Source: UBA4655 sp044337015 (GTDB lineage Bacteria; Planctomycetota; Planctomycetia; Pirellulales; UBA1268). Taken from it: DNA of 36,066 bases. A program made the translations under genes and the position numbers. Position 1 is the stretch's first letter. Every line of letters begins with the position of its first letter. The notes beneath the pieces were generated by a model. That model was not told the origin of the DNA. It was given only the letters and a program-made list of their open reading frames with translations, and did not search any database. Location: NCBI GenBank assembly GCA_044337015.1, contig JBIIOJ010000006.1:1-36066 (forward strand), in the 5' to 3' direction. Shown here in pieces: positions 26,801 through 32,800 of this stretch.

Positions 26801-29800
26801 GTGCCGAGCGCCGTCGCGCTCCCCATCCGCAGGATGCCGGCGCTCGCCGTCATGCTGCCCGTCACCAGCGAGTTGTTGCCGGCGAGCACGAGCGTGCCCG
26901 CGCCCGCCTTCGTGAGGCCGGAGGTCGAGGGCGTGATCGGCACGCCGAGGGTGAGCGTGCCGAACGAGACCGTCGCCGTCGGAGTGCCCGTGAGCGTCAC
27001 GGCACCCGTGCCGAGGTTCATGTCGTTCGGGCCGGCGTACGTGAAGTTGCCGCCGAAGACGATCGGGTTGCCGGCGATCGTGACCGCACCGCCGCTCGAG
27101 TTACCAAGCGTGCCGCTGGCGGCCACCGTGAGCGTGCCCGTGCCGAGGGCAAACGGATTGTTGACGTTCAGCCGGCCGGCCGAGACCGTCGTCGGGCCGG
27201 TCGAGGAACTGCTGCCGCCGAGCACGAGCGTGCCGGCGCCCGTCTTCGTCAGGCCCGCCGTCGAAGTCGTGAGCGGACCGCCGAGCGTGAGCGAGCCCGC
27301 GGAGACGTTCGCCGTGGACGTGGCCGCGGTGGTCCCCGAGAGCGTGACGGGGCCCGTCCCGAGATTCAGGTCGTTCGGGCCCGAGAAGTTGAAGCTACCA
27401 CTGAAGAGGAGCGGGTTGTTCGTGGTGAGCGCGATCGCGGCTCCGCTCGTGTTGCCGAGCGTCGCGGCGGCCGTCACCGCAAGCGTGCCGGTGCCGATGG
27501 CGGTGGGGGTGTTGATGTTGAGTTGGCCGGCCGAGAGCGTCGTGCCGCCGGAGTAGGATCCGCTTCCGGCGAGGGTGAGCGTGCCGCTGGACTGCAAAAC
27601 GCGACCGCCGCCGGTGATTGGGTTGACGTAGGCCCCGCCGTAGGCGTCAGTGCGATTGAAGCCGAGGACCGCGTCCGAGCCGAGCGAGATCGAGCCCGAC
27701 GACCAGATTCCGCCCGCCGCTCCGCCGCTGCCGATCTGAAGCGTGCCGGACGAGACGGTCGTGGGCCCGGTGTAGGTGTTGCTCCCGGTGACCAAGAGTG
27801 CGTTCCCGCCGTACTTGATCAGGCTCAACGCACCGCCACCCGATCCGGTCGAGTTGCGAACGCTATCGGCGAGCGTGAAAAGCCCGTTCGTCGTGTCGAT
27901 CCCGATCGTGGATCCGGCCATCAGCCCGTTGTTGTTCACGGCCGCACCCGTGCCGCCGAGATTGGTGAGCAGCGTCGTCACGTTGGCGTCCGAAAAGCCG
28001 CCGGAGCCCACCCGCACGGAGAGAATGCCTCCGCTACCCACGGTGATGTTTTGAGCGGTCCAGGAGAACGTGCTGCCGCCGTAGAGGCCGGCCGGCGATT
28101 GAATCTCGAGCCTGCCATTGGTCACGTTGGTCTGCCCCGTGCCGATGTTCGAGCCCGCCATGGTCAGCGTGCCGCCGGTGATGACCGTTCCTCCAGTGCC
28201 GCCGATGGTGCCGACGATGTTCAGCACGCCGCCGTTGACGGTGGTGGCTCCGAAGTAGGAGTTCGAGCCGGTCACGGTGACGGTTCCGGCCGTGGACTTC
28301 GTGAAGCCGGCCTCGCCGGTCAGCACCGCCGAGAGCATGCCGGCCCGGGCGTCGAACGCGGTCGTGTCGTTCATGATCAGGCCCGACTGGATCGTGCCGC
28401 CCGCGAGCGACACCGTGCCGGTGCGTATCAACTGCAGGCTGCCCAGATCGAGCGTGCCTTGTTCCACCAGGATCTGACCGGTGTCGGCGCCCAGCGCGTT
28501 CGCGTTGAGGATACGCAGGGTGCCGGCGACGACACGGCTGGCTCCGCTGAAGGTATTCGTGCCGGCGAGCGTGAGCGTGCCGGAGCCGAGTTGCGAGACG
28601 CCGACGCCACCGGTGATCGCGGCTACGAAATCGACCCCCTGGACCACGGCATCCGAGCGGTTGAAGGCGAGCGTGCCGCCGGCCGAGCCGGTGATCGAGG
28701 AGCTGGATGCGATCGAGCCGGCGGTGCCGCCGATGCCAAGCTGCAACGTGCCGGCATGGATGCTCGTCGGGCCGGCGTAGGTGTTGTTGCCGGTGAGCGA
28801 GAGCGTGCCAGAGCCGGCCTGGATGAGCCCACCGTCGAAGAGGATGCCCGAGTAGACATTGCTCGCTCCGTTGTTGCGGACCGAGAGCGTGGTGCCGTCG
28901 AGGTCGAGACTCCGGGAGCCGGTCAGGCCGCCGATCGTCGAGTTTTGACCGAAGGTGATGACGCCCGCATTCACGTCAGAGAGGTCGAGTGTGGAATTCT
29001 GCAGCGCGAGGGCGTTGTCGACGGCCAGAGTGCCGGCGACGACGCGGGTGGCACCGGAGAAGGTGTTGGCGGCCGTGAGCGAGAGCCCGCCCTCCCCCGT
29101 CTTCGACAGGACGGTGGGCCCGGTGCCATCGGCGATCACCGCGCCGAATTCGAGACCGCCCGAAGCGTTGTTCTGCACCACCATCAACTCGCCGGCCGCC
29201 CCGGCGAGCGTGCCCCCGGTGATCGTGGAGAGATTGCTCCCCACCCCGGCCGCCACGAGGATGCCGCCGGCCACCGTGCTCGAGCCCGCGAGAGAGACGG
29301 TCGTCGGTGCGGCCGACGCGAACCGGAGGGTGTTGGCCGCGATCGCTCCCGTCAGGGTGGGCGAACTGTCCACGTCCACGTTCGCGGAAAGGTAGTTGGT
29401 CGGGTCGTTGAGCGCGAGGGACGTCAGCGTGTAGTTGGAGAGGCCCGTGATCGGCGACGTCGTGCCCGAGACCGCCCAGGTCGTGCCCCCGTAGGTGATC
29501 CCTTCGAGAATTCCGGTGACGTTGGGGGAGGAAGTGATGAACGACCCCGTCGTCGGGATGTCGAGCGAGCCGCCGGGAAGGAGGGTGATGGCCCCGAAGT
29601 TGAGCGTGTTCGAAGGGCCCGCGGCGACGCCCGCAGCGCCGCGGATCACGGTGCCGCCGAAGGCCTGCGTGAACGTGTCGGAGCGGTTGATCACGAGCCG
29701 ACCATCGCCGAGGACGAGGCCGGCCGTGCCATCGACCGAGCCCGCCGTGCCGCCATCGCCGATCACGAGGGTGCCGGCGAGCACGCTCGTCGTGCCGGTG

Positions 29801-32800
29801 TAGGTGTTCGCCCCGGTAAGGGCGAGCGTGCCCGTGCCAAACTGCGACACGTTGATCCCACCGCCGATCGAACTTGCGAAGTCGCTCCCTTGCGCGATCG
29901 TGTTCGACCGGTTGAAGGCGAGGGTCGCCCCGGCCGAGCCGGAGATGCCGCTGGCCGGGTTCAGCGAACCGGCCGTGCCGCCCGAACCAACCTGCAACGT
30001 CCCGCCGTTGATCGCCGTCGGGCCGGTGTAGGTGTTCACCCCCGACAGTTCGAGCGTGCCGAGCCCCGCCTTGGTGAAGCCCTTGCCGGCCGTCAGACCG
30101 TCGGCCACTTCACCCGAAATCGCCAGGCGGCCCAGGCCGTTCACCGTGAAGGTCGCCGCGTCGTCGAGGTAGACCGTCGTGGCGATCGTGTGGCCGGTGC
30201 CCGCCACGTTCACTGCCGCGTTGCTGCCCGAATTGAAGAGCACCAGGCTGCCGCCGCCGAGGCCGTCGCTCACGCCGCTGGCCGTGCCGGCGAACGAGAG
30301 GCTCCTCAGCGGCTGTTCGGTGCCGTAGAGGTCGAGCGTGCCACCCTCGGTTCCGCCGAGCGTGACCGGGGTGTCGAAGCTGATCGTTTCGTTGCCGCCA
30401 TCGAGCCGGAGCGTGCCGTACGGCACGTTGACGGCCCTGATCGAAATGGGGAGCAGGGAGCCGAAGACCACCGTGCCGGCGTTGCCCGCCGAGCCGACGG
30501 TGAAGGTCACCGCCGGATTCGCCCCGCCGTCGAGTTCCTGCCAGTCGCCGGCGAACACCGCCATGCCGCCGGTCGAGGCCTGGAGCGTGACATCACGGCC
30601 CAGCCGGATCGATTGGCCGTTGGAAAACGTGGCCGTGCCCGACCCGACGCCCCCGAGGATCACTGCCTGCGTCGAGCCGGATCCGGAAGCGGCCACCGAA
30701 AACCCGCGGGCCACCGCGAAGCCTTCGGAGAGAAGCGCTACGGTGCCGGTCGCTCCCGCGGCGGAACTGCCCACCACCGGCAACAGCGCCGTACTTGTCG
30801 CTTCCCCGAACGGGCCGGGCCCAGTGTTCTGCACCTGCCCCGCGATCACGAGCGTGCCGTCAAGAACACGCAACTGGGCGTCGTAGGTGCTCTGGCCGGT
30901 TAACCGCCAGAGGCCGGAGCCGGTCTTGTCCACCGAGAGGGTGCCGGAGGCTGGCCTTGTGATCTGGCCGATCTGGTTGGCCGCCGTGCTCGTGCCGGTG
31001 AGGGTGAGGGTCTTGTTCCCACTACCGGTGGCCGCGCCGGTCCCGGTGAGCACGATCGCCCCGGAGCCGGCGGCGTCGAGCGTGGCCCCGCCGGTCGTGC
31101 CGGCGAGGTTGATGACGCGGTTGGATGTCGACGAGACCGTGCCCACGTACCGCAGCGTGCCGGTCGTGGTCGACGTGCCGATGTTCACCGTGCCCGCGGC
31201 GCCAAGCGGGCTCCCCAGGCCCGCGTCCGAGAGCCAGTCGATCGCGATGGCGCCCTGGTTGATCGAGGTCGGGCCCGCGAGCGTGTTCGCCCCGGAGAGC
31301 GAGAGCGTGCCCGCGCCGGTCTTCACGAGCGTGCCGCTCGTGAGAATGCCGGAATAGGCCGTCGAGCCGTTGTTGTTGCCGACGGTCACCTGGAACCCGC
31401 CGAAGTCGACGTTCCGGCTCCCGGAGAGCCCGCCGAGCGTGGAGTTCTGCAGGAATGAGACCGTGCCGCTGCCGGCCGCGGTCATGGCGAGCGTCGCACT
31501 CTGCAAGGAGTTGGCGTTGGCCACCGCGAGCGTGCCCTCGACCGGCCAGACGTTCCCCGCGAAGGTGTTTGCCACGCCGAGCCTGAGCGTACCGGCACCC
31601 GACTTCGTGAGGCCGCTCTGGCCGTTGTCGAGGATCGCGTTCGAGATCGTGAGCGTGCCGCTTGCGAGATCGGTGCGGACCACGAGGTCGGAGCCGGCCG
31701 TCGCCACGCGGATGCCGGAGCCGCCGCTCATCGTCGTCGTGCCGGTGCCCGACTTGAGGATGCCGGTGACGGTCACTTGCTGGCTGGCGTTGAGCGTGTA
31801 AACCGTCGCCGTCTCGGTAAAGGCGAGCGTCGTGAACGTGCCGGTCGTCTGGCCGGTGGCGTCGCCGGTGAACTGCTGGTGGGCGATGCTGCCGACGTTC
31901 GAGGCCGTGGCCCCCGTCGTCCGGACGGTAGCGCCGTCGGTCGTGTAGTTGATCCCCCGCACGAACCCCGACGCCCCGGTGCCGTCGTACCAGGCGAAGT
32001 TCGAGCCGCCGTAGAACACGCCTGGATCGATGAACCCCGGCGATTGTGCCGCGATCGAAAAGCCGTTGGCGTTGGAGTTCGTGCCCCCGCCCACGACGAA
32101 GTTGCCCGCACCGCCCGCCGAGCGGACGATATTCGCGGCCGTCACCCGCAGGTTCTCGTCCACATTCCGAACGAGCGACATCGTGCCGGCGCCGGCCGAG
32201 AACAGAAGCGGCCCGATCGACTGGCTCGGCAGGGCCGCCGCCGACTCGAACACGAGCCGCCCTCCCTCGATCTGCGTCGTGCCGGCGAAGGTGTTGCTCA
32301 CGGCCAAAGCGAGCGTGCCGGAGCCGGTCACCAGCAGGGTGTTGGTGACGGCGAGATTGCCCACGTCGAACGTTCCGCCGCCGAGCGTCACCGGCCCCAG
32401 GCCGATCGACGCGGCCGACTGCGGCACCACGCGGCCTCCCGCCACCACCAGCCCTCCAGTGAACGAACTGTTGCCCGAGAGGGTGAGCGTGTTCGAACCA
32501 TACTTCGTCAGGCCCCGCGGGCCCGCGATACTCGACGCATAGGTGAAATCTCCGGCGGACGTGTCGATGCCCACGTTCGACACGCCGCTCGAGTTGCTGA
32601 CGCCGGCGAGCGTGCCGGCGAAGAGGGCGTCGATGTCGGCCGAGCCGTAATACGCAGGATCGCCCGCCGACACGCCCAGGCCGAGCGTGGCCCCCGAGGC
32701 GACAGTGGTCGTGCCGGCGGTTGCGGCGCGGCTGCCATAGACGAGCCCACCGGCCGCCACGGTCGCGGCCTGGACCGAGTTGGAGCCGTAGAGCAAAAGC

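Noticed and set aside
27523..30903. 1,126-aa + strand open frame antisense to the giant gene
   Set aside because: Its Arg/Ala/Gly/Asp-rich low-complexity product and the lack of any domain fit a shadow of a GC-rich gene that avoids TTA, CTA and TCA. Many similar + frames run along 14.8-34.6 kb.
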